In this document: in pieces, positions 1-8,319 of the stretch | Numbering within the stretch: the stretch's first letter is position 1 | Layout: each line of letters opens with the position of its first letter | From: Gammaproteobacteria bacterium | GTDB taxonomy: Bacteria; Pseudomonadota; Gammaproteobacteria; Coxiellales; Coxiellaceae | NCBI GenBank assembly: GCA_030425685.1 | Contig: JAUIAD010000003.1 | Span: 1-64,000, forward strand | Reading direction: 5' to 3' | DNA length: 64,000 nucleotides | Notes under the pieces: model-generated | Database searches by the model: none | What the model was told of the DNA's origin: nothing | The model's input: only the letters and a program-made list of their open reading frames with translations | Program-made: the position numbers and the translations under genes

Positions 1-50
1 TCTTGTAAAATCCCAACAATTTGGGCTTCTGTAAATCGTTTCTTTTTCAT
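1..50 (-). CDS. IS3-family transposase OrfA, N-terminal fragment cut by the window edge
   Basis: Read on the minus strand, an ATG at 50-48 opens a frame beginning MKKKRFTEAQIVGILQ, the typical start of the small helix-turn-helix OrfA of IS3-family transposases. An AAGGAG-type ribosome binding site lies 8-13 bases upstream. Only 16 codons are inside the window, so the subgroup and intactness cannot be judged. The outer end of the insertion sequence should lie somewhere between 55 and 100. The base pair pattern near 88 (CA on plus, TG on minus) is a possible end but is not proven. Confidence 0.75.
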   Translation of the reverse strand, partial: MKKKRFTEAQIVGILQ

Positions 51-64
51 CGTAGAGTCTCCTT

Positions 65-517
65 TTGAACGTTAATTTATCAAAGAACTCCACTCGTTAC
101 ATGTGGTATTTTAGGGGAGACTTACCCCGCTACTATGACAAGCGGTCATCCTGGGGAGACCTTATCTCGAATACACCTTATCAAGGAAACTTTCGCTATA
201 TGAGCTTACCCTATTCAACCTATTTTAATCGATACGTTAAGCCCAAAATAGCAAACGCGCTTCAATACTTCAAAAACCATAAAGAAGAGATGTGTGGATA
301 TGAAGACTTTAACAGCGGCACCCGTAATCCAATAAAAGATGCAAGACGACAAGCATACTTATTGAAAAGTAAGGAATATTGTGTTGGACAGCACAAGCAA
401 GACGCTTATTACCATACCGGAAGAATGTGCCTTATTGTCAAGACGTTTCTAGACACCCCTTACAAAGCTGATTTCGTAGAGCAATGTAAAGAGACACCGG
501 GCGTGCTCTTCACATAA
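65..517 (+). pseudogene. hypothetical protein, probably 5'-truncated by the adjacent IS
   Basis: An open frame of 150 codons, rich in Tyr, Arg and Lys, with no recognised domain, no signal peptide and no membrane segment. The only available starts are a TTG at 65 inside the presumed IS end and an internal ATG near residue 13. The first dozen residues are encoded by IS sequence, so the original N-terminus has probably been lost. The Cys residues in the C-terminal half (near residues 77, 106, 121 and 140) could form disulfides or bind metal, but this is only a possibility. It is followed after 19 bases by a small frame at 537. I do not recognise the family. Confidence 0.45.
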
Positions 518-536
518 CAATACACAGGAAGAGAAA

Positions 537-671
537 ATGATACTGGTTACTACATTAATTTCCTTGTTTGACGTAACAGCTCCTAGATTAATTAGATGCA
601 TTTTATTGAAAATATTGTGTTCACAATCATTAATCCCTCAACAGCTTAAACAATATCAGCTACCTTTTTGA
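537..671 (+). CDS. possible small protein of 44 residues
   Basis: An ATG at 537 has a good ribosome binding site (AGGAAGAG about 4 bases upstream) and opens a frame of 44 residues starting MILVTTLISLFDV. The N-terminal third is hydrophobic, compatible with a short membrane anchor. No family is recognised. It lies between two hypothetical cargo genes on the same strand. The remaining 100 bases up to 772 hold nothing I can identify. Confidence 0.3.
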   Translation: MILVTTLISLFDVTAPRLIRCILLKILCSQSLIPQQLKQYQLPF

Positions 672-771
672 TGGAAAGGCAGCTATATAGACTAATTAAT
701 AGATATCACCACGTGAAGAAAGGGAAAATGTCAAGGAATTAAGGTTGTTTATTATATAAAAGGTCAAGAAG

Positions 772-1335
772 ATGAAAAATATAAATTACAAAATATCCAA
801 CATCAAAATAGATAATATAGATCAACGCTCCAAAAAGAAAAAAACCTTAACTGAAATGCTTAAATTAATAATGGTCACAGCCTTAAGCGCATCAATAGGA
901 CACTTTTGCGGTTATCAATCATCTAAATCATTAAGCGATCTACAAACTGGGAATGACATCAAAAAAGCTATGATTTTACAAAAACTCAATATCAACAACA
1001 AAATTGATAGCAAGCTATATAAACTAAAAAATGCAACCATTACCCTACTTGACACTAAAAAAAACCAGCCAACAATTTCGTATGATGAGTGCAAACAACT
1101 TAAAAAACAACTTAAATTGAACACCGTAGAAAATAATTTCATTACAAGTACTCACGATGTGAGCTATTATTTTGGAAACTCAGCTAAAACGAATATCAGA
1201 AAACTCACCAGCTGGTACGATCAAAACATCAAAACCTGTTTTTCAAAAACGAAATCTCCAGAAGAGAAAATGGAAAGCCTAATATCAGCCTACCAGCATG
1301 AAGTCAGGCAGCACCTTTACAAAAGTCCCGCCTAA
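772..1335 (+). CDS. hypothetical protein with one membrane segment
   Basis: 187 residues. A lysine-rich N-terminal region (about residues 1-30) is followed by a hydrophobic segment at about 30-47, then a Lys- and Asn-rich polar region to the end. This looks like a type II single-pass inner membrane protein with its C-terminal part outside, or an uncleaved signal anchor. The composition is much more AT-rich than the conjugation genes nearby, as is common for ICE cargo. There is no catalytic motif and no recognised family. The ATG start has only a weak upstream AAGGTCAAG. It converges with the genes ending at 1350. Confidence 0.6.
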   Translation: MKNINYKISNIKIDNIDQRSKKKKTLTEMLKLIMVTALSASIGHFCGYQSSKSLSDLQTGNDIKKAMILQKLNINNKIDSKLYKLKNATITLLDTKKNQPTISYDECKQLKKQLKLNTVENNFITSTHDVSYYFGNSAKTNIRKLTSWYDQNIKTCFSKTKSPEEKMESLISAYQHEVRQHLYKSPA

Positions 1336-1349
1336 AGTGATATAAAAAA

Positions 1350-1538
1350 TTACATCTTTTGAGTCCCAGCACAATGCGGAGGGCAAGCCAACCTACCAGG
1401 ATCAACGTCAGCCTCATCAGCCAAACGATCAATCTCTTTCTGACTACTAAAAAACCCCCTTCTTCTACTGTCAACCACTATCTCATCTTTGGCATCGACA
1501 TTATTTTTTTTTCTAGTAAACATTTTTAACATAGACAT
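1350..1538 (-). CDS. 62-residue peptide with a C-terminal Cys-Pro-Pro-His-Cys motif
   Basis: A short frame beginning MSMLKMFTRKKNN, with AAGGAG 8 bases upstream of its ATG at 1538. The N-terminal part is basic, the middle acidic, and the C-terminus ends in a compact segment with the motif CPPHC followed by Ala-Gly. The gene follows the 164-residue gene at 1577 by 38 bases on the same strand, so the two are probably cotranscribed. The size, the strong ribosome binding site and the two cysteines near the end would suit a metal-binding peptide or a modified-peptide precursor. That is inference; I do not recognise the family. Confidence 0.5.
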   Translation of the reverse strand: MSMLKMFTRKKNNVDAKDEIVVDSRRRGFFSSQKEIDRLADEADVDPGRLACPPHCAGTQKM

Positions 1539-1576
1539 AGCATTACTCCTTCTAGTACAAAATCAGATTAAAGGCT

Positions 1577-2071
1577 TCACATACCTTTCACTACCTGCTT
1601 GCAGTAAGCTGACACCTTATCCCACTTACTACGAACAACATAAATCGGTTTACCAAACTCTTGTTTATGCAAGGTTTGAGTCCGCTCAAAATAGCTATTT
1701 AAATCATTCAGATCCGTTTTATCGTCTATACCAAAGTAGGGATAATGCTCAAGGTATTGACCGAAAATAGCATCGCAATCTTTTTTGTATTGAATGGTAT
1801 CTAAAATATGCTGATGCCAAAAATCATCAATATCGTGAGATGGTGGTAACTGAAGAGAGCCATTGCAATACTTTCGTATAAGGAATAGATAATTACGATA
1901 AAGCTTACTAATAACGGCAGCTTGCCGTGGTTTCCAATAGAAAACACCTACAAGTTTATTACATATATTAGTAAGATCTAACTTATTGTAAATATAATGT
2001 TTTGACTCTAATAAGCCAGGGTCGGTTGAAATTAAATCTATTGAAGCAACATCCATTTCAAATAATCCCAT
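1577..2071 (-). CDS. protein resembling the glycine-rich-domain-containing-protein-like (GRDP/DUF1399) family
   Basis: 164 residues. The diagnostic stretch lies at about residues 78-112: SHDIDDFWHQHILDT, then a YKKDC motif and HYPYFG. It resembles the WxWHxH...YxxDC signature of plant and bacterial GRDP-like (DUF1399) proteins, whose biochemical role is not established. The conserved His residues suggest metal binding or a catalytic centre. There is no signal peptide, so it is probably cytoplasmic. It lies directly upstream of the 62-residue CPPHC peptide gene. The ATG at 2071 has only a weak GGA upstream; an internal ATG at residue 6 is the alternative. Confidence 0.6.
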   Translation of the reverse strand: MGLFEMDVASIDLISTDPGLLESKHYIYNKLDLTNICNKLVGVFYWKPRQAAVISKLYRNYLFLIRKYCNGSLQLPPSHDIDDFWHQHILDTIQYKKDCDAIFGQYLEHYPYFGIDDKTDLNDLNSYFERTQTLHKQEFGKPIYVVRSKWDKVSAYCKQVVKGM

Positions 2072-2214
2072 CGTAAAACATCCATAAAGTGCAGTATGAC
2101 TATACTAACTTTCCTTTCTTGCCGACAAATATACAACTCCAATTCCAATGGATCAATACAAACTATAATTTAATAGTAATTTAAGATATTGCATTATAAT
2201 CAAGCTCATCTTAT

Positions 2215-3039
2215 CTAGCTATAGTTAGAGGCACCAAAATACGGAGCCTTTTCTAAATATTTACACTCATACAATCTATTGACATGATCTGACAATTTCA
2301 GATTTTGCTCAACTTCATTTATTTGCCTCTTGTGTTTCTGTGAAAGTACGACGTAGGCAATAACTACCAATGCGGCAACACCCACTCCGACACCTAAGGC
2401 AACAGGATTTGTAGTGATTAAACTACCCGCTATTAGGCTGATAAAGCATCGATATAGGCCCAGCGAACTTCCAACAACACCAATACCGCATCGAATAGCA
2501 CCTCCCATTGAATATTTGGAGGATGGCTTCGGTACGTTTACCGGAGCCACCAAAGCCCCAGGTTTCTTAAGGCCTGATTTAACAAAAATATGCTCTTTAC
2601 CACACAATAAAGCAGCCTGAATTTTTAAACCTTGCTCTTTTTTACTTACGTCTTCAAATGATTTTTTAGTGGCATAAGCCGCAACAATAAAAAGTGACAC
2701 CGGAACAGAAAAACAAATTGGGATAAACAGCGAAAAAACGCCGATCAGTGTTGACAGCAATCCTGCTGACCTTACTGAAATAGTCATCCACTTTGCACTT
2801 ATCGGTAGTTGAACTAACTGATCTTCATTTATTCCAACTGAACATTCAAGGTCATCTATAATTTTTTTGTATAACGCTTCTAGATTTTTCTTGCTTTGCA
2901 AATTTAGATAATATTCACGTTTATATTCTTCTAACCTAAAATACAGGCTTCTTAATTGATCCTCATCAGCTATCTCAGCTGGTAATGCTGCTTTGACGGA
3001 ATTGTGCGTACTGAACATTGAATTTCTGTTTATTAACAA
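2215..3039 (-). CDS. membrane protein of unknown function, downstream of the coupling protein gene
   Basis: 274 residues. An N-terminal helical, charged region (about 25-65, possible coiled coil) is followed by two hydrophobic segments near 85-125, a loop, two further hydrophobic segments near 180-235, and a charged tail. A TTG at 3039 has a good GGAAGG ribosome binding site 5 bases upstream and overlaps the end of the coupling protein gene by 65 bases. The ATG at 3018 lacks such a site. The overlap implies translational coupling to the conjugation operon. Roles such as entry exclusion or a transferred substrate are possible, but no motif supports either. Confidence 0.6.
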   Translation of the reverse strand: MLINRNSMFSTHNSVKAALPAEIADEDQLRSLYFRLEEYKREYYLNLQSKKNLEALYKKIIDDLECSVGINEDQLVQLPISAKWMTISVRSAGLLSTLIGVFSLFIPICFSVPVSLFIVAAYATKKSFEDVSKKEQGLKIQAALLCGKEHIFVKSGLKKPGALVAPVNVPKPSSKYSMGGAIRCGIGVVGSSLGLYRCFISLIAGSLITTNPVALGVGVGVAALVVIAYVVLSQKHKRQINEVEQNLKLSDHVNRLYECKYLEKAPYFGASNYS

Positions 3040-4672
3040 CGATACCTTCCCCTTGCTTTAGTCTCTTGATTTTATCTGGATGAACCATAAATTCCTTAGT
3101 AGCACGTACTGAACCCACTCCAGTGGTACCCGCTCGCATATCAACTTGTGAAGTTATTTGAAAATTATCAGATGTACCGATAATATGTGCTAACTGCTCT
3201 GCATCTTGCGGGTAGTTTTGGCGCTGGATGAGATAGTTATTGCAGTTACTGAGCGTCTGCCCTAATAGCGCTTCTCCACCACATCGGCTAATATCAGCCA
3301 GTGACTGTGTTGATAAAATTGCATGAATCCCAGCGCTGCGACCTTGATTAATCAGATTGATTATTTGATCGCCGGCAAACACTGAGAATTCATCAAAGAT
3401 GGTATAGATAATCTTCTTCTCCGGTTTCTCAAGTTGTAGTGAAGCAAGCGCTTTCAGGTCATTGATAATCAACTTACCTAAACTTGACGCATAAGCAGGA
3501 AAGGCTAGCGGCTTTAAACAGAAATAAACCACGGCATTTTCCTCCAGCGCTTTTGATAAGGTGAGAACGTCATTTTGATCGTCTCCCTGACAATCAAACA
3601 AGTGACCAATTTCGCTATTAGCCATATTTTCAATTTCAGCTATTAAACTGCTGATTTGTTTTTCTTTATCTTCTAGCTTTTCAATTTGAGCTAAAACAGC
3701 TTGATTATTCGATTGTCTAGCTAGGTGATAGAGCGCATCAGGAGAGAGGTATTTTGCTAACGTGATAAGATCAATTGATTGACCACATTGCGCCAAAATA
3801 TAAAACACCGTTTGCAGATAACCTTCAGCAATTTTTCGGTAATGATCTTCCGACCACTCACGCAGCTCCACGATGCGATCTTTTTTAGAGGTACTACCAC
3901 CCACAGCCAATGGATTGTACCGTACACTTTCCCCACACATTGAAAACAAATAAAACGGTCGCTGCTGATAACCAGCATATTCCTTTAGCTTATTAGCAAG
4001 ATTACCATCCCCTTTTCCATCCACGTAAAAAACAGGTATTTGTCGATCAATGGCGCTCTCAACAATATTGCATACTGTTGTCGTTTTACCGGAACCCGTT
4101 GTTCCTATGGCTAAGGTATGTAAATTGGCATCTTGATCAGAGAGTAAAATGGGTGACCCTGTCCACGTATTTATACCTAAGGTCGACCCAGATTTTAGAT
4201 AAGCTGTCTTGATCCTAGTTAGCGCTTTTGAGATTTGCTTTTCACTGAGCTTATCATCCTCACTTAACTCACCTTTAGCAATGCGTTTAATTTCATCTCG
4301 ATGCCCTTTTTTCATTGATAGCAACAGTGAAAATATTGCGCTCAGTAATATTGCTGCTGGCATTGAAGACAACCACATAAATGGCATCTTCAGTTGCACC
4401 CAATGAGCATAAAACAGCGCCTGGTAAAATAAGTTGTTTTGATCTATTACCCTGACAATACTAATCTCATCTAATAGCCACATCGCTACAGACAACGCAA
4501 TAGCAAGACCCACCATCCCCAACTTCAATCTTTTACCAAGCAACATGAAGGGCAGAAATACTAATGACAGCATCAATATTACTGGAACTTTCCAAACCAT
4601 AAGAAGAACTAGCAGAATGATAGCCATACTTTTCGGTTGTCTTGTTAAGCTATTTTCGAATTCTTTTATCAT
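2975..4672 (-). CDS. T4SS coupling protein (VirD4/TraD-like ATPase)
   Basis: 565 residues. Hydrophobic membrane segments lie in about the first 65 residues and again near 96-118. A RecA-like motor follows, with Walker A GTTGSGKTT at about 190-198 and Walker B IIYTIFDEF at about 421-429. A later stretch, GRSAGIHAILSTQSLADI, is typical of TraD/VirD4-type hexameric ATPases. Such proteins bring the relaxase-DNA complex to the secretion channel and pump DNA. The start overlaps the stop of the upstream gene by four bases (ATGA). It belongs to the leftward conjugation operon. Architecture and motifs are clear; assignment to a named subfamily is not. Confidence 0.88.
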   Translation of the reverse strand: MIKEFENSLTRQPKSMAIILLVLLMVWKVPVILMLSLVFLPFMLLGKRLKLGMVGLAIALSVAMWLLDEISIVRVIDQNNLFYQALFYAHWVQLKMPFMWLSSMPAAILLSAIFSLLLSMKKGHRDEIKRIAKGELSEDDKLSEKQISKALTRIKTAYLKSGSTLGINTWTGSPILLSDQDANLHTLAIGTTGSGKTTTVCNIVESAIDRQIPVFYVDGKGDGNLANKLKEYAGYQQRPFYLFSMCGESVRYNPLAVGGSTSKKDRIVELREWSEDHYRKIAEGYLQTVFYILAQCGQSIDLITLAKYLSPDALYHLARQSNNQAVLAQIEKLEDKEKQISSLIAEIENMANSEIGHLFDCQGDDQNDVLTLSKALEENAVVYFCLKPLAFPAYASSLGKLIINDLKALASLQLEKPEKKIIYTIFDEFSVFAGDQIINLINQGRSAGIHAILSTQSLADISRCGGEALLGQTLSNCNNYLIQRQNYPQDAEQLAHIIGTSDNFQITSQVDMRAGTTGVGSVRATKEFMVHPDKIKRLKQGEGIVVNKQKFNVQYAQFRQSSITS

Positions 4673-5355
4673 GAATGGCCTATTTCCCCCAGACAGCCAC
4701 GACCTCCTCTGCCCTGCAGGTATAGGCTTGCAATGACTCCATCAAGTAAACGAGTTTTAATCAGATCTGATTCCCTTGATAACTTATCAAGCTTATTTTT
4801 AACCTCTTGGTTACCGCAGAAATACCACACCGCCTGATAACTAAAGTCTTTTCGATATTGCCGAAATATCTTCTCCAGTCGCTGCTGGCTTTTAACACTC
4901 AGTTCCACCTCAATAGCAATTTTTTCCTCACCCAAAATCAGCGCACCATCAGGCACGTGAATCTTTGAGTTATTCATATTGATACCAAGTTGGTGACGCA
5001 GATCACGCTCACTCACGAACTCACCACCATGTTTATTCAATAGCTGCAAACTAAGATTCATGACTTGGATCTGATGCTCATAAGTGGCAAGGTTTATTTT
5101 TCGAATGGGTGGCAAATGGTCTTGACTCAATTCAGCACCGCCCCTAGTTACCCGATATACACCCGGCAACCCTTGAAAAATCCATTCGTACTCAAGAAAA
5201 TTATTTTTGAGCAATTTATTTAACCGCCGATAGGTGAGCTTCTTGTGCCAATTAAAATACAATGACACAAATCTAGCATCGACAAATCCGAATCGATTAA
5301 TGACACGCAAAATACGTAAATCACGCTCGGTAATTTTTATAGAACACCTCTTCAC
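4669..5355 (-). CDS. replication-relaxation family protein (MobC-like)
   Basis: About 228 residues. The N-terminal part reads as a winged helix (ITERDLRILRVINRFGFVDARFV..., then a Y/LRRLNKLL segment). The C-terminal part has the pattern PDGALIL...IAIEVELSVKS...I..QYRKDF, typical of the replication-relaxation family (PF13814) and reminiscent of a restriction-endonuclease-like fold. In mobile elements such proteins help open or process DNA at the transfer or replication origin. I chose GTG at 5355, which has AAGGAG 5 bases upstream. A longer frame from TTG at 5382 lacks this. The gene is followed by the coupling protein gene with a four-base overlap. Confidence 0.75.
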   Translation of the reverse strand: MKRCSIKITERDLRILRVINRFGFVDARFVSLYFNWHKKLTYRRLNKLLKNNFLEYEWIFQGLPGVYRVTRGGAELSQDHLPPIRKINLATYEHQIQVMNLSLQLLNKHGGEFVSERDLRHQLGINMNNSKIHVPDGALILGEEKIAIEVELSVKSQQRLEKIFRQYRKDFSYQAVWYFCGNQEVKNKLDKLSRESDLIKTRLLDGVIASLYLQGRGGRGCLGEIGHS

Positions 5356-5436
5356 AAAAACTCCTTCATAAAACCGTCGCAACCTCTCCTGCCCTACTTA
5401 ATCTCCAGAAATTAACACCCTCCTTACCAGTACTTT

Positions 5437-5561
5437 CCCCTCCCCCCACCCACTTTCACCCTCAACACTCACTACTCCCAATACTCGCAGCTTTATACTT
5501 AGTCTCCGGTTCCTGACCCCGTAACCTCTGACTTTAGTCGTTGAGGGTGCGGGGTCAGGAA
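5437..5561. other. G-rich tract and inverted repeat before the mobilisation genes; candidate oriT or regulatory region
   Basis: The 209-base gap between traF and the MobC-like gene holds two structures. On the minus strand, four G runs at 5461-5459, 5451-5449, 5447-5442 and 5440-5437 are separated by 7, 1 and 1 bases, which satisfies the usual G-quadruplex pattern. To the right, TTCCTGACCCC (5510-5520) and GGGGTCAGGAA (5551-5561) form a perfect 11-bp inverted repeat with a 30-base spacer. Lying between conjugation genes, the region could contain the nick site or a promoter or terminator. No nick-site consensus was recognised. Confidence 0.4.
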
Positions 5562-5564
5562 ATT

Positions 5565-6242
5565 TTAGCTCCGGCTAAAATAGGAGACGAATTCCCCTCT
5601 AGGCTGCGAGTTTATTGGGTTTGTGATTTTACAGGGTGGTGAATGGCATGGTGACGGCCTTGGTGACTCCGTGTAACCGTGCCAGTCACCACTTTTTTTC
5701 AACGTCCAAAACGGTTTAAAAACACCAATAATGTCTTCACGTGGGATAACACCATAATAACGTGAGTCCCACGAATGCACAGGATCATTTTGGCCATACA
5801 ACCAATAGCCTGTTGTGTAGTTGTAGAAACTTTTATGAATAAAATGCGTAATGGGTAAATCGTTGGAATCGGTGGCCTGCTGCGGCGCTGTGTAAATTTG
5901 ACCATTAACCATGATCTCCGTATTACCGACAATAACCTCATCATCAGGCACAGCAATCACCTGCTTAAGCACCGCCATGCTGTGCATCGTTCCATTATCA
6001 TGACAGTGACCATAAAACAAGTAGTGCCGTTTTAGCCCCTCACTCGCAATATTCTCAGGTAGACAGACCGCAACGATATCACCGCGCCTAGGTGTGCTGC
6101 TTGAAAAATAGTAAAGCCCCAAAGGCATGGATGGAGTTAAATTGATGCGAATACCAGCAGCATATGTAATACCAACAATACATGCTGGAACAAATAGGAT
6201 CATTAAAAATTGACGTAAGCCTGGCTTGAAATTAGCGCTCAT
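5565..6242 (-). CDS. traF: TraF-type conjugal transfer peptidase (S26 family)
   Basis: 225 residues. An N-terminal membrane segment (about 10-30) is followed by SMPLGLYY with the catalytic serine (near 38) and VLKQVIAVPDDEV with the catalytic lysine (near 92), the Ser-Lys dyad of signal-peptidase-like S26 enzymes. In RP4-type systems TraF cyclises or processes the TrbC pilin in the periplasm. The tail after about residue 185 (Pro-, Ser- and Cys-rich) is longer than usual and may be a drifted extension. The ATG start overlaps the stop of the upstream trbI by four bases. A small TTTTAGC/GCTAAAA hairpin (5563-5580) covers the 3' end and may help terminate. Confidence 0.85.
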   Translation of the reverse strand: MSANFKPGLRQFLMILFVPACIVGITYAAGIRINLTPSMPLGLYYFSSSTPRRGDIVAVCLPENIASEGLKRHYLFYGHCHDNGTMHSMAVLKQVIAVPDDEVIVGNTEIMVNGQIYTAPQQATDSNDLPITHFIHKSFYNYTTGYWLYGQNDPVHSWDSRYYGVIPREDIIGVFKPFWTLKKSGDWHGYTESPRPSPCHSPPCKITNPINSQPRGEFVSYFSRS

Positions 6243-7381
6243 TTAGCAACTCCATAAGGACCAGGCAAAATCAAATCTCTTGCCAGCAACACATTAAAAT
6301 TTGCTCCAGGGCGAATAGTTAGTGTTGGTTGAATATTCATATTCTTGGCTACCATCTGCGCACCCGTCTGACTAAGTTGCTGGCCAACAGCACCTGCGAC
6401 AATTTGCAAAGGACTCAACGTGGTGCCAGTAGCCTGTGTTTGACTAAGTTGTGCAGCTGCACCAAAGACACTAAACATCAATGCCGACCCGAATAAGCGA
6501 ACATAGTGGTTATCGACCTTATCGTACAATCCAGCTAACCCCATCAGATCGACACCCTGTTGGCCTTCTAAATTCTGACTGATACCATTGGGAAATATGA
6601 GTCGACTCCATGCAATCAATACGCGTTTCTGACCATAAGCCACTTGTGAGTCATACGTGCCAATTAAGGTGCTTCCTTGAGGTACCAACAAGTAGTTACC
6701 AGTGACACTGTCAAATACATCACGTCTCACTTTTGCAATAATGGTGCCTGGTAAATCTGAGTTGATACCTGTTTGCAGTGTTGCTGGCAGAATCGTTCCT
6801 GCATGTAAGGTATAAGGCGACTTAGCTCGCTGTGTCATTGATTGAATCGTTGAGTCTTTATTTTTAGCAGCATCACTTAGAAAACTGCTCTTTTCTGTCT
6901 GCTGATTTTGTTCACGGTATTCATCAACATGCGTTGAATGTGGCAACTGAAGACCATCATTGACGCTGGGCACGATATTCTGCGAATGTGAATCGAAGCG
7001 TGCTTGATGGGTATCTGCTTGGTGGTAAACAGAGATGGATGATTGCGCCGCGGCTTTTAAAAATGCCTTATCGAAATGCTCAATATGATTATCATCCACA
7101 ACCGTCACTCGTGATATGTTGGACAGCAGTTTTTTCTTAACATGATGCGATTTAATCTCTTCGATCAAACTCACCGCCTCAGTATGGTCGATAGTGACTT
7201 GTTCTTTGCCTGCTATCATTGGTTTAGGTTGATAATGATGAAGAAAGTATAAAAACAACACCATAAGAATCACTAAACCACCAATCAAAGCCCAGAGAAA
7301 CTGTTTCGATAAGCCAGTCCCTCTAGGAGAATCTGGAAAAATTTTTGAGAACTTACTTTTATCCATTAGGATATACCCCAT
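6239..7381 (-). CDS. trbI: TrbI/VirB10-type T4SS core protein
   Basis: 380 residues. A short cytoplasmic N-terminus, a membrane helix at about 28-48 and a polar periplasmic linker to about 180 precede the conserved VirB10 beta-barrel domain. That domain includes GTILPATLQTGINSDLPG, VPQGSTLIGTYDS and GLAGLYDKVDNHYV. VirB10 spans both membranes and links the ATPases to the outer membrane core with VirB9 and VirB7. I kept the ATG at 7381; an ATG at 7366 is an equally possible start, and neither has a strong ribosome binding site. It is five bases from trbG and is clearly part of one operon. Confidence 0.92.
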   Translation of the reverse strand: MGYILMDKSKFSKIFPDSPRGTGLSKQFLWALIGGLVILMVLFLYFLHHYQPKPMIAGKEQVTIDHTEAVSLIEEIKSHHVKKKLLSNISRVTVVDDNHIEHFDKAFLKAAAQSSISVYHQADTHQARFDSHSQNIVPSVNDGLQLPHSTHVDEYREQNQQTEKSSFLSDAAKNKDSTIQSMTQRAKSPYTLHAGTILPATLQTGINSDLPGTIIAKVRRDVFDSVTGNYLLVPQGSTLIGTYDSQVAYGQKRVLIAWSRLIFPNGISQNLEGQQGVDLMGLAGLYDKVDNHYVRLFGSALMFSVFGAAAQLSQTQATGTTLSPLQIVAGAVGQQLSQTGAQMVAKNMNIQPTLTIRPGANFNVLLARDLILPGPYGVAK

Positions 7382-7386
7382 GATGA

Positions 7387-8319
7387 TTAGGCGTGACGAT
7401 TCTGTATGATGACCTTTATTTGCGAATGACCTTTACCCGATATCAAGTAAGCCGTCCTAAACAACCCGTCAACGATGTAATACGGCTGCCGATAACGGTA
7501 ATTGGTGAGTTGCATCTTTCCATCTCGCAAAATATATAAAACTGGCAGATCACCACGTTCAGCGACTGGCGGCATTTGAATAAACGTCTTGTCTCCGTCA
7601 TCAAATATACGACTTGGCGTCCAGGAGGCTCGATCACCACGCAACTGATAATCAAAATTTAAGTGATCCATAGCGATCAACGGCATCGATGACACAACTG
7701 ACTCCTCAGTATTCTGTGTATCTGATTTAAATTGTTGGGTATTGTTTAGAGCGTTTTGTAGCGTCTCCTGCGGATAATAGAAGTTAACAACTTGTGTCGA
7801 TTTACCGTTTTGACTAACTAAACCAAAATTGTATGTGCGCTTGCTGGTCGTAATCACCATATCAGTGCTAATATTTTCTTCTAATGGCTTGATCGCAATC
7901 TGATAAGACCCCCTATTTGAGGTGCCCATTAGGGCCGTATGCACGGCCCAATGAGCGGAATCACCCAGTTCTATATTGTTGATGTTTTCTCCTTGTTCGA
8001 GTTGTACCACACACAAAAGAAGAGGCGCACATGCCAGTATGGGATGGCGATGCTCGCTGTACGCTAACGTTCTAAAGCCTTTGGATTCGATATTTTGCAT
8101 ATGCCCTGTTTTTAGAAAATGCTGGTAGGCTTTTTCAACTTTAGGGTCATTTCCAATGCTGTAGGTTGCTGCGATTTTTACCCTAGGTAGCTTTTGTTTA
8201 ACGTGCTTAACCACGACTTTATTGGGATTAATAAAATCATCCGGTTGATAATGGATGATTGATTTGGTACAGCCTGTTAACAATAGCAGACCAAAGAAAC
8301 AAAAGTGTCTATAATGCAT
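7387..8319 (-). CDS. trbG: TrbG/VirB9-type T4SS core protein, probable lipoprotein
   Basis: 310 residues. The N-terminus has a signal peptide ending in a lipobox, LLLLTGC at about residues 11-17, so the mature protein is probably lipid-anchored. Two domains follow. The first includes TALMGTSNRGSYQIAIKP and a SKRTYNFGL strand. The C-terminal VirB9/CagX-like domain includes SRIFDDGDKTFIQMPP and LPVLYIL. VirB9 forms the outer membrane core ring with VirB10. No separate virB7 lipoprotein gene is seen, and the lipobox here may compensate (inference). It overlaps trbF upstream by 11 bases. Confidence 0.9.
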   Translation of the reverse strand: MHYRHFCFFGLLLLTGCTKSIIHYQPDDFINPNKVVVKHVKQKLPRVKIAATYSIGNDPKVEKAYQHFLKTGHMQNIESKGFRTLAYSEHRHPILACAPLLLCVVQLEQGENINNIELGDSAHWAVHTALMGTSNRGSYQIAIKPLEENISTDMVITTSKRTYNFGLVSQNGKSTQVVNFYYPQETLQNALNNTQQFKSDTQNTEESVVSSMPLIAMDHLNFDYQLRGDRASWTPSRIFDDGDKTFIQMPPVAERGDLPVLYILRDGKMQLTNYRYRQPYYIVDGLFRTAYLISGKGHSQIKVIIQNRHA

